Source of the DNA: Liolophura sinensis
Lineage: Eukaryota > Mollusca > Polyplacophora > Chitonida > Chitonidae
NCBI RefSeq assembly: GCF_032854445.1
Contig: NC_088305.1
Coordinates: forward strand, 30,841,645-30,900,627
Direction: 5' to 3'
DNA length: 58,983 nt
Below, piece by piece: positions 1 to 11,267 of this stretch. Within the stretch, counting starts at the first letter, position 1; each line of letters opens with the position of its first letter. The notes under the pieces are model-generated. The model worked only from the letters and a program-made list of their open reading frames with translations. It was not told where the DNA came from and did no database searches. The translations under genes and the position numbers were made by a program.

Positions 1-49
1 GACTGAAGCGTGAACTCACAGGGACAGCATTGGTGGGTAAATGAGTAAG

Positions 50-395
50 TGCTTGGGGTTTAACGTCGTACTTAACAATTTTTCAGTCATATGACGACGA
101 AGGAAACCTGGGGTTGTATGTAATGTGCCTCCTTGTTGCAGGACGGATTTCCACCGCTCTTTTATTTAGTGCTTCTTCACTGAGACGCCTTACCGAAGGC
201 TACATGCCCCGCCCGAGGTATTTTACTGATACGTGTCAACCAGTCGTTGCACTATCCCCTGCATGCTAAACGCCAAGCGAGAAAGTTACAACTTCCTCTA
301 TTAAGGTCTTAGGTGTGACCCGACCCAGGATTGACCCTCGATCACCGATCTCAAAGCGGGCGCTCTACAATCTGTGCTATCGGGGCCGGTCGCAT
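50..395 (-). mobile_element. tRNA-derived SINE, minus strand
   Basis: On the minus strand this begins with a tRNA-like head (about 395-325). An A-box-like stretch lies at about 361-385, and the B-box-like GGGTCAATCCT is the complement of 327-337. The body runs to about 50 and contains TTTAACGTCGTACTTAAC on the plus strand. I recognise this body as a widespread molluscan SINE type but cannot name the family with certainty. A second, truncated copy lies at 988-1192. Boundaries are approximate; no target-site duplication was established. Confidence 0.65.
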
Positions 396-429
396 TGGTG
401 CATGAGTTATTGGTCTGCGGAAGCTAACC

Positions 430-685
430 ACTCCGTAACTATAACCATAAATGTAACCATAGCTGTAACCAAAGATGTAAACATAACAGTAACCATAGCT
501 GTAACCATGGCTGTAATCATAACTGTAACCAAAGCTGGAACCATAGCTGTAACCATAACTGTAACCAAAGCTCTAAACGTAACTGTAACCATAGCTGTAA
601 TTATAACTGTAATAAAGCTGTAACCAAGGTGAAACCATAGCTGTAATCAAGACTGTAACCATAGCTGTAACTCTAGGAAACATTT
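430..685. repeat. 12-bp minisatellite (GTAACCATAGCT type)
   Basis: About 20 imperfect tandem copies of a 12-bp unit of the form GTAACCATAGCT / GTAACCATAACT directly abut the tRNA-like head of the preceding SINE. Because 12 is a multiple of three the array reads open on both strands, giving low-complexity ORFs rich in V, T, M and I (315-623 plus, 407-592 minus). These are a repeat artefact. It may have grown from the simple-sequence flank of the SINE. Confidence 0.85.
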
Positions 686-987
686 AGTAATTACACACCC
701 AATATCACCATAGTGATTACCACTTTGTGGTAATTATGTCACTACATAGAAAGTTATACGCAGAACAATTAATTGCGTTATGTAATGTTAACCATGTTCG
801 TATTCATTCATACAACCATTGTCTATTTTATCGTGAATTCATGACATTTAAGTCATTGAATTTAAACCATACTCATCCGTATAAATGGTAAGAACGTTTA
901 TATCAAGGTTTCCGCAAAATGTACTATAATATTTTAGTTGTTTATGCTAATAACTGTACACTACACAAATATATGTGTGTATGTATG
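686..987. other. AT-rich sequence, no gene seen
   Basis: No ORF or repeat of note is visible. A small perfect hairpin, ATTACCA-CTTTG-TGGTAAT, lies near 717-735. It is too small to interpret. Confidence 0.5.
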
Positions 988-1192
988 CTTAGGGTTTAAC
1001 GTGGTTCTTAACAATTTTTCAGCCATGTGACAACGAGTAGTTCCGGGCCAACCAGTGATGTGTCCTTGCTCTAACCTCTCAGTGCTGAGTGCCAAGCGAG
1101 GCAGCGGCAAGTATCAGTTTGAAAATATTTGGTACAATATATGCCCCGACCCAGGTTTGATCCCGGATCCTCCCGACTATGAAGTAGACGCC
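988..1192 (-). mobile_element. Truncated second SINE copy, minus strand
   Basis: This stretch repeats the order of elements seen at 50-340: AGGGTTTAACGTGGTTCTTA, then AACAATTTTTCAG, then GCCAAGCGAGG, then a B-box-like region (GACCCAGGTTTGATCCC on the plus strand, about 1147-1163). The distal tRNA-like head is missing or decayed. It is more diverged than the first copy. Confidence 0.6.
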
Positions 1193-2589
1193 AGCTGTAA
1201 CCATTAGATCACCGAAATGATTCGTATAAATGATAAGAACGTTTATAATCGAGTTATCGCAAAATGCACAATAACATGATGTTGGTTTACTACGCTAATG
1301 TTAAGCAAACATTTTAACATGGCAAGAATGGCCTTCCATACTTCATATTCTTAGAAAGAGAGATCAAATGCATGTTGGTTTTTATTTCCTTAACATCTCA
1401 GTAAACTATATTAGTATTTTAACATAATTAACATAATAAATATAACTAACAACCATAACTACTATCAGAAAATGGACTAAATGTTACTGCATGAAACCTT
1501 GATACTGCAATAGACATACTGTGCGGAATACACCAATAGTATGTGTGTATGTGGGACGTCGTGTCTGTGCGAACAAGCCCTGGAGTTCGAAGAAGCAAAT
1601 AGTCTATGCATTAATGATTAATGCGTCCAACAAAGGACTGTTGTTAACAATGAGTTAGGTACAACGTAAAGACCGATCGACTGTCAAGAAAGTTTTGTGA
1701 ATTCTTTACTTCAGCAAAACTGAAAATAACAAAATAACTGCAGCACAACGGATAACACTATACAGCAACGGCGACAGTGTGAAAGCTGGCAAATGGTCAC
1801 GTTAATCACCGGGGAAATACGATCTCTGGTAAGTTTACCTCACTTACAATTATATCCTAACTGCTCATGTAAATGGTTAAAAAGTGGCAACTTCTCCAGC
1901 CTCCAGCACACCGGCGGTAGCTAAAGTCATTGGATCGTAAACTTCAAGTAAACTTCAAGAAGATATATTTGGTAATGAAATAAGTGGAATTGAATTACAC
2001 ATATTTTGTTGAAAAGAGCTCATTTAATTTCTTCTTGGTGCAGCGAAATGTAATGTTGAATTTATGTAGAGAATTTTAACATGGATTGTGTTTGTTTGTA
2101 CATAGAGAGGTAGTGAGTGACCGAAACAGTTGCAGTGGGGAGTGAGGGTGGAGGACAAATAAAAAGACACTCGTTCTGTGCTAGAAAAAGTAAAAAGTTT
2201 GCAACAAGAAAGGATGGAAAGAAAGAAGGGACTGTTTTTCTGGGGCTCCGGGTCACAGATAGCGGGTTTTTTTTCCTGAATCTCTGAGAATGAGACGTCG
2301 TCAATCTGCAAAGAATGAAATGAAAACAAACGACGGCCATGAACACCAAAATGTTGTGAAGATTGAACGGAGAAGGTATATACAGATGAAATTTGTTCAC
2401 GTAATTGCTGCGTAGATGTAGTTTTTAGTGCTTCTGGACGTCGATTTTTGGTCACTCTTTGCATTCATAACGTTTAGAAAAAACGTGCTGTTGTTGAAAA
2501 TGTCCGACTGGAAGCTTCATCTGGGTGATGTTTTTAATGTTCTGATATGATACAAAAGGCTTACTTCATTTATTTTTTGTTTGAATGTG
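1193..2589. other. Intergenic, no supported feature
   Basis: No coding region is convincing. The longest open frame (minus strand, 2024-2464, 146 codons) has low-complexity Ser/Thr/Phe-rich composition, no recognisable domain and a second overlapping open frame. I regard it as chance. Confidence 0.5.
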
Positions 2590-2812
2590 TTTAACGCTGC
2601 CCTCAAGAATATTTCACTTAAACGACCGCTACTAGTATTATAGTGGGAGAAAACTGGGTAGAGACTTTGAAGAATTCACAACTACCCACAGCTTGCTGGG
2701 TAGACCTTTCCAGATAGGGTCGGAGAGGAAGCCAGCCAGACGTTGACCACAATGGCTACAGGTTAATTGTCATTGGGCCGCGCTCGCACGTTAACAAGGC
2801 CTCGGTGGCCCG
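2590..2812 (-). mobile_element. Decayed SINE, minus strand
   Basis: This is a diverged relative of the SINE at 15390-15661 and of the copies inside the tandem array. It has CTCAAGAATATTTCACTTA near the left end, then TATTATAGTGGGAG, AAACTGGG and CGGAGAGGAAGCCAGC. At the right end, GGCCTCGGTGGCC (about 2799-2811) corresponds to the tRNA-like head read on the minus strand. The centre is scrambled relative to the other copies. Confidence 0.6.
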
Positions 2813-4149
2813 TAAAAGATTTGTGGCAGAGAGAATAAAACCAGAGTGGCAATGACAGTGTCGACAGTTTGATAGTGAGCAAATAGTTACACGTAATCTA
2901 TGAAATCCGGCCTCTTGTCAATTTACCTGAGTTCAGGTTTTATTTTAATTGCTGACGTATATGCTTAAGGAGTAGCAAGTTACACGCCCTTTAGTACCAC
3001 GGAGGCCTTCAGCAGTATTAGATTTTAAAAAGTGCAATGATGCTAATAGGCGTTTATGTGACTTTACTGGACTAGAATCGCTAAAAATGTTGTGTTGTCA
3101 TCAAATCTCAAAGACATTACCATGAAAACACTGCTTAGGGTACTTGGTCAACAATATACATAGCCAGTCATCGAGCAAGACAATATTGATGATCTCAGTC
3201 CAGTAAATATTCCACCTTCAGACTGACACTGATGAAGTAGCGCCATTCAACACTTGTATCTGCATACATCAACATATAATATTTAATTTTCTGAACTTGT
3301 GAACTGATGCGTTCCTATATAAGGTTTCATAAGGTTGTTGCGAAATACTGTTCTTGTGTTCTGTGGGTCAAACCAGACATTTGTATACCAGCCGTCAACC
3401 ACAATGGACGTCTCAGATCAACCTTTGATATTTAATTTTTTAAACTTCTGAACTGATGCGTTCCTATACAAAGGTCTTTAATCTGATTCACAAGCCTGTT
3501 GCAAAGTTGTTATATGTTGTTATATTGTGATATATTTCAATTTTGGTTTATTCAGTAATTATGGCATTTTAGACCTGCGACCAGAGCCTTTTTAACCTGA
3601 AGTATACAACAATAACAAAGGCTTGGTTTCAGCTTGAAGACATTTTTGCTGACGAGAAACTTCCTTGTCCTGCTGCTGTTGCTGGGTGGCGACTAATGTT
3701 GGCCGCTGATAATGCGGATGTATGACCTCTCAAGATCTACTTTGTGACAAATGGAGCAATTTCAGTTTTGATATTGTGGCTTTGCTTAGTATTATAGACC
3801 TACAAAGGGATCCTACATATCGTGTATAAATATGTCGCCATGTAGCATTTGTTAAATTATGTGTAAAATACGAATATTTTATGTATTTTATTTTTTTGAA
3901 AATATACCAATCGATGTCACCAGATACAGTGAGTCAAGGATTCTAGCTCTCACCATCTTACTTTAGGTTTCTAAATGTTTACATTGAGTATAACACTCTT
4001 GTTGTCAAATATGGACACTGCGTTCAGGATCTCGGCCCTCTAGGGTAACTTGTCGTATAGGGCGACTAGCCTAGAGTTCTCACGTGTCGGCCCGGTGATG
4101 TGTGAGAGGCAACCGCGGAGCGATTGACAGGGATCAGGATGTTATTGAC
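2813..4149. other. Intergenic, one diverged 150-bp duplication
   Basis: No gene is seen. A short direct duplication is visible: GAACTGATGCGTTCCTATA occurs near 3301 and 3450 with similar AT-rich flanks (ATTTAATTTT upstream), a spacing of about 150 bp. The sequence near 4030-4150 could be 5' material of the LINE that follows, but I cannot demonstrate it. Confidence 0.5.
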
Positions 4150-4398
4150 CCTGCAGAAGAGGAAACATGCTCAGAATTGAAATCACAGGGTGTTACCTGG
4201 GTGAAAGGCTTCACCATAATCTGGTAACATCCTTAAATTAAATACCTATCTTTTAACCTTCAATACTAAATCTCTTCATTCCTATGTCTACATTGGCCCT
4301 TATAGGTTAATGTTAATTTATATATACCTAACCCGACAAGTTGTTTCAAAAGCAAACAATCCTGTCACGGCAAAGGCGAGTTTAAAAATAAACTGGTG

Positions 4399-5054
4399 TG
4401 TTTCCGATGCGGCAGTAAAGGCCATGGCGGTTTCGATTGCAGCAGCACAGTTAAGTGTTACAATTGCGGTGGCGATCACATGGCCTCCTCTGAAGACTGT
4501 CCGCTTTTTCTTATGGAAAAACAAATAATCAGTTTAAAGACTAAAGCATTATACCTTAGCAGGAAGCCCGCAAACTGGTCTTACCCTATAATACTTTACT
4601 GTAAATTTCATTTGCCAATGTGGTCAAGCGAGTAACATCTTTTCCTAAACTGTATTAACTTGGCCCATTGGAAACGACAAGCCTACTCCAATTCCTGTGG
4701 AACCTTCTGTTCGTCCTGCGCTAAGTTCTTGCTCAACTCGGACCAAATTAAGTCAACAGATAAAACCAATAAATAATATAGGAATAACGTAAATCACTCA
4801 AAAACCATTAATTACGCAAAAATAAGATAGAAAGTAAACCTCAAAATATAAATAAATTTAACAAACCCAGCGGTCCAACGGAGCGTCCCTCTAAGGCAAC
4901 TTGGAAACCTGTCCAAATTTTTAATAAGTTTGCATCGTTGGAGGACGTTGGTCCTTCGAACTCAGATGCGGATGTGATGGATACATCACCCGCACCAGGG
5001 AGATCATCCAGCCGATCTCCACCGAAGGGTCGCCCCCAGTCCAAACATAAATAA
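4399..5054 (+). pseudogene. LINE ORF1 (gag-like) fragment
   Basis: Two CCHC zinc knuckles (CFRCGSKGHGGFDC and CYNCGGDHMASSEDC) bind nucleic acid in LINE ORF1 proteins. An upstream degenerate knuckle, CFKSKQSCHGKGEF in a different frame, has lost its second Cys. The ORF1 C-terminus is readable from about 4848 to the stop at about 5054, with a Ser/Pro/Arg-rich end. At least two frameshifts separate these pieces. The stretch between 4530 and 4840 is no longer readable. Confidence 0.75.
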
Positions 5055-5159
5055 AACAATGAAATTGTTGAGGTCTTAAGGTAAATTTTATTAAAAATAA
5101 CACAGATAGTCCAGTCATTAAATCTTATTACCTTTGTCTTCAGAAACCTCACCTCCAGG

Positions 5160-6880
5160 AAACTATCACCGTTCGTGTTTCATTGTGTGAAACAGTCATA
5201 TTATGTTCGGTATATAATCATCCGAACACTTCTTTGTCAGTTTCCAAATTGCATAATTTACAAGAACAGTTACCTAAACTTTTATAATAATGGGAGATTT
5301 TCATTCCCATAACCCCTTATGGGGCAGTAATAACAAAAAATAAGAGTAAGATAGTGGAAGACTTTTTATCGAAGGAAGCACTCTCGTTAAAGAAGCTTAC
5401 TCTGCTGTTGATCTTACTATCACAGATTCATCACTTCTCCGGGATTGCTCTTGGAGAGTTCATGATGATCATTTCCCTATTATCCTAAAACATATCACTT
5501 TTAATTCGTCAGAAGGTGTAGCTATGTGGAAGATCGATCAAGCAGATAGGGTCGCGTTAGATGTTCTGTGAGGCCGACATCACTCCAGAGAGTCTCGATG
5601 ATGCAGACAATCCAATACTTAAGATTAACGAACTTGTTCTGATAGCTGCGGATAGAACTATACCTAAAACCTCGACAAATCCAAAATCCAAAAGCAAACC
5701 CTGGTACGGCAAGGACTGTCGCAGAGCCATTAAGGACTGTAAAAGGCCGCGCAAACTTTTAATATATGTCCTACTGATAATAATTTAAACCAGGTTAGTA
5801 CTTTTAGAGCTAAGGTTCGTCGATAGCTCAAATCCAAGAAACGATTTTGTTGGCGCAACTTTGTTTCAGGCGTTACGTCAAAAAACACCCATGCGTGAGG
5901 TTTAGAACATGGTTCAGACACTTATGGGCAAAAATAATATTTAAAAGATGACAATAGTATTCTTACTTCTGCGGGCAGTATAGCCAATTGCTAAAACAAT
6001 TTCCCAGCAATCCTCTTCTGAGAATTATTCTACAGAGTTTCAACAGATTAAAACTCAGAAGGAGAAGGTTAAATTGCCCTTTTTTCCAAAAATATGGAAG
6101 ACTAGAATAAACCGTTTTGTACTGATGAGCTGAAAACTGCATTAAAAAAGCCTCATGACACCGCATGTGAGCCTGATAACGTTTATTATAGATTTCTGAA
6201 CCATTTGCCACCTGAGCCTCTGGAGACTCTCTTGGACTTACTTAATGATATTTGGATAACTGGTAATTTTCCACCGTCTTGGAGGGAGACGTGTATTATC
6301 CCGGTTCCAAAATCGAGGAAGGATGATACAAATTCATACAACTACCGTCCCATAGCTCTTACCAGCTGTGTCTGTAAGACTATGGAACGGATGATGAAGG
6401 ATAGACTTATTTGGTTTGTTGAAACCAACAAGTTACTTCTGAATATACAATATGGTTTTCATCAGGGTACTGTGGATCACCTTGTTCGATTTGAAACCTT
6501 TATTCGTAATGGTTTCACTAATAATGAACATGTGGTGTCGATATTTTTCGACCTTGAAAAGGCCTACGACACCACATGGAAATATGGTATTTTAAAGGAC
6601 CTCGCGGATATGGGCCTTAAAGGAAGATTACTAATATTAATATCAGCTGATCGTCCAGCTTAAGGTACGGATGGGGTCCACTCTGTCTGACTCTCATGAG
6701 CAGGAAATGGGTGTATCCCAGGGCAGCATTCTATCGCCTACTTTGTTCAGCATAAAAATAAATAGTTTGGCTAAAACCGTAACATCTAGTACAAAAGCCT
6801 TTTTATTTCCTGATGATTTTCTTGATATGCTACCGTGCTAAAAATATAAATAAAATTAAACATGATTTGCAGCTTTGTCT
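5160..6880 (+). pseudogene. LINE ORF2 endonuclease and reverse transcriptase remnants
   Basis: The endonuclease C-terminal half (GDFHSHNPLWG through VDLTITDSSLLRD to HDDHFPIIL) is interrupted by a stop near 5340. The connector PKSKSKPWYGKDCRRAIKDCKR is at about 5680-5745. The reverse transcriptase fingers and palm are at 6205-6830. The longest intact frame, 6205-6663, covers RT motifs 1 to A. A frameshift follows before motif B (GVSQGSILSPTLF), and motif C is mutated to FPDD. Confidence 0.8.
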
Positions 6881-6899
6881 CAGTAAGATCGAGAAATGA

Positions 6900-7320
6900 A
6901 CAACTGAAAATGGCCTCATCACATGTTTCCTCTGGGCGTGTCCAGAGGACAATGATATGTAATGACTCACTCTCCTGCCTTTTGGCCATACAGCATAGTA
7001 AATTTAAAAATCCAGTGATACTTGAAATATTAGCCTTATACAGAAAACAAATTCAAACAGGTAAAGGTGTTATAATTCAAGGTAAAGGTGTTATAATTAA
7101 AAGTGTTATAATTCAAGGTAAAGGTGTTATAATTCTGATGGATACGGAGTCATATTGGTATCCATGGAACAAACTCGTAGACAGGGAGAGAAAGGCTGCC
7201 CAAAATAAATTTATTTTAAAAATTAAAATCCCCTATACTGATTTTCGATCGAACATTCTTAAATATATTCATCGCCATTAGCAGTGTGAATTGGACCTTC
7301 AGGGCCATAATAAATTGCAT
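6900..7320 (+). pseudogene. LINE RNase H remnant with internal microsatellite
   Basis: NDSLSCLLAIQHSKFKNPVILEILALYRK matches the middle of a LINE-encoded RNase H. It then runs into a short tandem duplication (GGTAAAGGTGTTATAATT, about 7061-7135) that replaces the rest of the domain. The C-terminal tail resumes as IPYTDFRSNILKYIH (about 7228-7275) and HNKLHSVHHVIGL (about 7304-7342). Confidence 0.7.
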
Positions 7321-7656
7321 AGTGTTCACCATGTGATTGGCTTAAATTTGTATACTCACGGTATGTCACGGTAAATGTTTATAAATAAAAAACTTTTATA
7401 GTTTCTTATAGATAGACTTATAGTTTCCTAATGTACTATTTTAAAAATATGCTGGTTTTTTTAGTGTTAACTGTTTTGGCTGTTTCTTATCTGATTTTAA
7501 ACCTGTCCGATCATTTGTGTTTTGTTTTCGATGTTCTTACTAACATGTCGAAAAACTGAACCGCCTCGTGTTTTCATCCCACAATGTTCTCCCCACAATA
7601 TGGATCAAATATTGCCCATTTGGCGTTAAGCCATAGTCTTTCATTCATTCATTTTC

Positions 7657-8308
7657 TTACATCATCGTCACCAGCTGTACTTTTGCTTTTATGGGTTTGA
7701 AAAGCCCATATTACGGTTTACAAGTAGTACAGGAATGTCGAACGTTTAACAGACTCTCCTAAAACCACCGCCGCCAAACAGCCATCATGATACAATTGTG
7801 CCTGCCCTTTTATACAGAACTACGTGGGGTAAATCGAGTTTTATGAAAAGTTACGATAGTCATACACGGCTATAGCATACGAAGGATTTTGTAAGGGGTG
7901 CCCATGTGTGTATATATGTATGTATACTATATATATACTACTATGTGATATTTTATGTAGGTCGGGTGTAACGTATTTGTTTGTCAGTACACAGGTTCGG
8001 CAGGCTGTCATGTTCTATAGCTGTATATGTAGGGCGCTGCACAAACATATACACATATACACGGTCGCTTTGTGTGTGCTCTCACAAGTGTATAGCAGTA
8101 AGCAGGGGACAAAAAATTATACGTCCTTATGTACACAGCACACTGTTATGTCCACAGAAAACTGGCTTTATGAGGGTGACGAATTTACAGCCTGGTTCCG
8201 AGAATGAGACTTTGTACTGTAGGCCTGTCGATCAGAGTCGTCAACTTCAGGCGATAATTGATGGTGAGTATCCTTCGAATTGCGTGTATAATCGAGGCGT
8301 AGCTTCAA
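7657..8308. other. Intergenic with TA/TG-rich stretch
   Basis: No gene is supported. A TATATG/TATATA-rich segment lies near 7905-7945, and ACACATATACACAT near 8045. Short open frames at 7908-8319 are in this simple-sequence context and show no domain. Confidence 0.5.
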
Positions 8309-8730
8309 CAGAGACCTAGATTTGGGAAACGCTAGAGTTGTTGGGTAACCGGTATAACTTCACGGCCATATGGAGGAGAGGAGAGGTAGGTTTGGGAGGT
8401 GTACCTGTTGTTGGGTAACCGGTATAACTTCACGGCCATATGAAGGAGAGGAGAGGTAGGTTTGGGAGGTGTACCTGTTGTTGGGTAACCGGTATAACTT
8501 CACGGCCATATGAAGGAGAGGAGAGGTAGGTTTGGGAGGTGTACCTGTTGTTGGGTAACCGGTATAACTTCACGGCCATATGAAGGAGAGGAGAGGTAGG
8601 TTTGGGAGGTGTACCTGTTGTTGGGTAACCGGTATAACTTCACGGCCACGTCCAGGAGAAGAGAGGTAGGCTTGGGAGGCGCACGTGTTGTTGGATAATA
8701 GGTGTGATTTGACGACTGTACGAAAAGGTT
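8309..8730. repeat. 70-bp minisatellite, about 5-6 copies
   Basis: TTGGGTAACCGGTATAACTT recurs at 8341, 8411, 8481, 8551 and 8621, an exact period of 70 bp. The repeats starting at 8411, 8481 and 8551 are identical to each other over the full 70 bp, and the one at 8341 differs by one base. A diverged copy starts at 8691. Near identity points to recent expansion. The minus-strand ORF over it (8500-8883) is a by-product. Confidence 0.95.
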
Positions 8731-8857
8731 AGAAGAGATGAGAAAAGGCTGATGCATGTAGGGCAAGCGTGAGTGATCGTATGGAGGAAGGAACCATTCT
8801 AGAACACACAACACGCATCCGCGAAACAACCACCATGCATTTATGCTGAATATACAT

Positions 8858-9330
8858 TTAAAAAGTGTTTCGTGTTTAAACACATTTCCGTTTCACTTTG
8901 GAAACGAGTCCTGGTGTTTTATTCATCAAAAAAGTTTGTTTGCTTGTTGTAAACATGTTAGACGTTTTACATAGTAATGTGGTGGGTATTTCCGATAAAC
9001 ACAAATAGCGCAGTAAACATACACGTTCTTTTGTGTAAAAACATGTAAATGTTACACAGGAAATGTCTCATGCTATGTAAAGATACCATGTGTTTATTAT
9101 CTTATAACACATTTACATGTTTATTGGCTTTTTACCCTCAATATAAAAACACTCATGGTTACTGGACTATTTGTGTTTATCGAAAACATCCACCACATTA
9201 CCATGTGAACATCCGAAATTTTTACAATAATAAACACATCTGTTTTAGTTACTGTTTTTTTGTATTCATTAAACCACCAGGACACGTTTCCAAACTGAAA
9301 CAGAACACTTATTTTAGTGTGGATGTAACT
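8858..9330. mobile_element. Foldback / MITE-like inverted repeat
   Basis: Two imperfect inverted arms of roughly 190-220 bp (about 8858-9055 and 9105-9330) are separated by a short centre. The pairing is clear at several places: TTTGGAAACGAGTCCTGGTG (left) against the complement of CACCAGGACACGTTTCCAAA (right), GATAAACACAAATAG (left) against the complement of CTATTTGTGTTTATC (right), and AACATGTAAATG against CATTTACATGTT. No transposase is present. The plus-strand ORF at 9049-9366 crosses the hairpin and is not credible as a gene. Confidence 0.75.
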
Positions 9331-9798
9331 TTAGGAAGTAGAAACATGGCTATGTTTTTGTCATGACACTTCCGTATTTACATGACAATGTTGATAATGC
9401 CGATTAAATGAACCATCGCAGTCAACGCAGCATTTTGCGCAATTCTAAACCAGTGATGGCATTCAATCTCACTACAAATTAACCATGGTGCGTAAGGGTG
9501 TTTATGTTGCTATTATTTTCGCATTTACATGACCCGGTAGAATAAAGGCTTAACCGAGATAAAGTGACAAAAAGCCGGGTTTCCCGGGTGACCTGTGACC
9601 ATGGTCGCTGATCTGATTTTGCTCTCCGTGCTGTAGTCTTATTCTGTGGAGGAGAAGCACGCTATTGCAGACCCATTGGTGATAAAATAGCTGAAAACCC
9701 AAAGATAGCCAATAGCTGTATCACTGTAATTGTGAACTGAGAGTAATACGGGTTTTTGCGGACAAACTGATAATTATGCACGATTTAAACACCGAGCA
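9331..9798. other. Intergenic, with a lone relative of the 81-bp repeat
   Basis: The sequence near 9588-9650 (GTGACCTGTGACCATGGTCG ... CTCTCCGTGCTGTAG) resembles one monomer of the 81-bp repeat at 11850-12240. Nothing else is recognised. Confidence 0.5.
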
Positions 9799-9995
9799 TG
9801 GTATAAGTAAAAGATTAATGAGTGCACAACACATAATCTATTCTTTCCTCCCGCCATAATGCTGGTCACCGTCGTATAAGTAAAATATTAATGAGTGCAC
9901 AACACATAAGCTATTCTTTCCTCCCGCCATAATGCTGGTCACCGTCGCATAAGTGAAATATTCTTTAAGATGTAAAACACGGATCAAGTAAACAA
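9799..9995 (+). repeat. Tandemly reiterated SINE tail, 73-bp period
   Basis: GTATAAGTAAAA... begins at 9801 and 9874, and a variant (GCATAAGTGAAA) begins at 9947. That gives a 73-bp period and about 2.4 copies. Each contains CCATAATGCTGGTCACCGTC, which is the 3' body of the tRNA-SINE seen complete at 15390-15661. The last copy passes into an A-rich SINE tail (AAACAAATAAACG). The same cassette recurs once at 12240-12350. Confidence 0.75.
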
Positions 9996-10277
9996 ATAAA
10001 CGTAAGCTAGGTGTGTTGGAATCAAGGCAGGGTTACATTTAGAATACAGAAAGAAAATAGCCTCAGTTATTTGATTAATTTAACTCCAGGAGCAACAATT
10101 TAATTGTCTTTTCAGCTTGAACGGGTCTAAAGCGTTCAGTCTACACTGAATCCTTAAATTATGATGTTCTCAAAAGTTTTAGAACCTGCCCCGTCGATCC
10201 CTTTCCAACAATAATCCAACCGTGGAAACTTTTGAACCGGTAGGACAAGCTGACGCTCGTAATGTGTCGTACTCGAG

Positions 10278-10707
10278 CCCGGCATCATTGAAAACTGACG
10301 ACCGCTTCACTCTTGTGTGTTACCGGCTTTATTTCTTATTTGTATAATTTCTTACATACCTTTGTCTTTTATGAGGTAGTGTTAAACGTTGTTGTGGAAA
10401 TGGATCTTGCGATTATCGACTTGGAACGCCCTTTACGAACTACGAATGGTATAGGGATGTCGGACTTGACGCTTACATCCTTAAATGTACGAGCTGCTGG
10501 TTCCATTATGCCTGGAATATCATCTGTCTGCCCGGCATCATTGAAAACTGATGACCGCTTCTCTGTTGTGTGTTACCGGCTTTATTTCCCATTTGTATAA
10601 TTTCTTACATACGTTTTGTCTTTGGAAGCTAGTGTTAAACGTTGTTTTGGAAATGGATCTTGCGATTATCGACTTGGAACGCCCTTTACGGACTACGAAT
10701 GGTATAT
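10278..10707. repeat. Direct duplication of an unknown 177-bp segment
   Basis: A segment of about 177 bp at 10278-10455 is repeated at 10531-10707 with high identity (period 253 bp). It starts at CCCGGCATCATTGAAAACTG and ends at ACTACGAATGGTAT. A more diverged relative of the second half occurs inside the BTBD6-like intron near 13395-13475 (GTTTGGAATTGG, ATTATTGACCTAGAACG). The readable peptide DLAIIDLERPLRTTNG is present in both copies but is not known to me. Confidence 0.75.
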
Positions 10708-11267
10708 TAACAGACACAAAAAACTGCACAAAAGGGACGGAGATTTGATATTTTCTGACATCCCTTCCTGTCTCATCACCGACCTTCACTCCAATGACCT
10801 CTTCGTGGTTCAAGATTTGTGTGCTCTAGAATTCTAGAATGTTTATACACCGGATACCCCGGGCCACCACTAAATAGGCTGTCCGATGCAGTCAGGTCCC
10901 GTGATACGTGGAATGCAATGCGTGTGTATAACAAAGACAAGCAACAACAACAAAAGAAGGGTGAAAACTGAACGCCTTCACAGATGCCAGCACCAGATAT
11001 GAAACCCCGCAAAGGGTAAAATCCCTCTAAAAACATCCAGCCAGAGAGATGGACTTTGTTCCTGACAAATACACAAAATCAACAGTCAGAACCCGACATC
11101 TCTAAAATAAACACACTGAATTTCCTGAAAATACAATGTAGCAACAGAAACAAGCCAAAAATTAAAACCCCTGTCACACACAGTTGGGGTAGGGCCTGAT
11201 TGTCGAGGCGACCTACCAGGCATTCAAACGAAGAATGTATGCCATTTGTTGCTTTAAGACATTCGTG
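10708..11267. other. Intergenic, no supported feature
   Basis: No repeat or gene is recognised. Short open frames on both strands lack any domain and overlap each other. Confidence 0.5.

Larger units (their letters stand above)
4150..7656 (+). pseudogene. Decayed non-LTR retrotransposon (I/Nimb-like LINE)
   Basis: Remnants of a two-ORF LINE lie in the correct order but in shifting frames. A gag-like start (EELKSQGVT-type reading, from 4156) is followed by YIPNPTSCF (about 4318-4345). A CX2CX4HX4C knuckle (4399-4440) and a CX2CX3HX6C knuckle (about 4456-4500) come next. The ORF1 tail NKFASLEDVG...KHK ends at a stop near 5054. ORF2 shows an APE endonuclease motif GDFHSHNPLWG (about 5293-5325) and DDHFPI (about 5464-5481). 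RT motifs are YRPIALTS (about 6340), FFDLEKAYD (about 6545) and MGVSQGSILSPTLF (about 6707-6748). An RNase H-like stretch NDSLSCLLAIQHSKF lies near 6960-7003. The 3' end shows GGCGTTAAGCC and a CATT-rich tail (about 7632-7655). An RNase H domain together with gag zinc knuckles suggests the I/Nimb group rather than Jockey. The RT active site reads FPDD (6806-6817) instead of Y[AV]DD, and stops and frameshifts break every domain, so it is inactive. Confidence 0.85.

Noticed and set aside
315-623. ORFs over the 12-bp minisatellite
   Set aside because: The period is a multiple of three, so frames stay open on both strands by construction.
2024-2464. 146-codon minus-strand ORF
   Set aside because: Low-complexity composition, overlapping alternative frame, no domain, no splice context.
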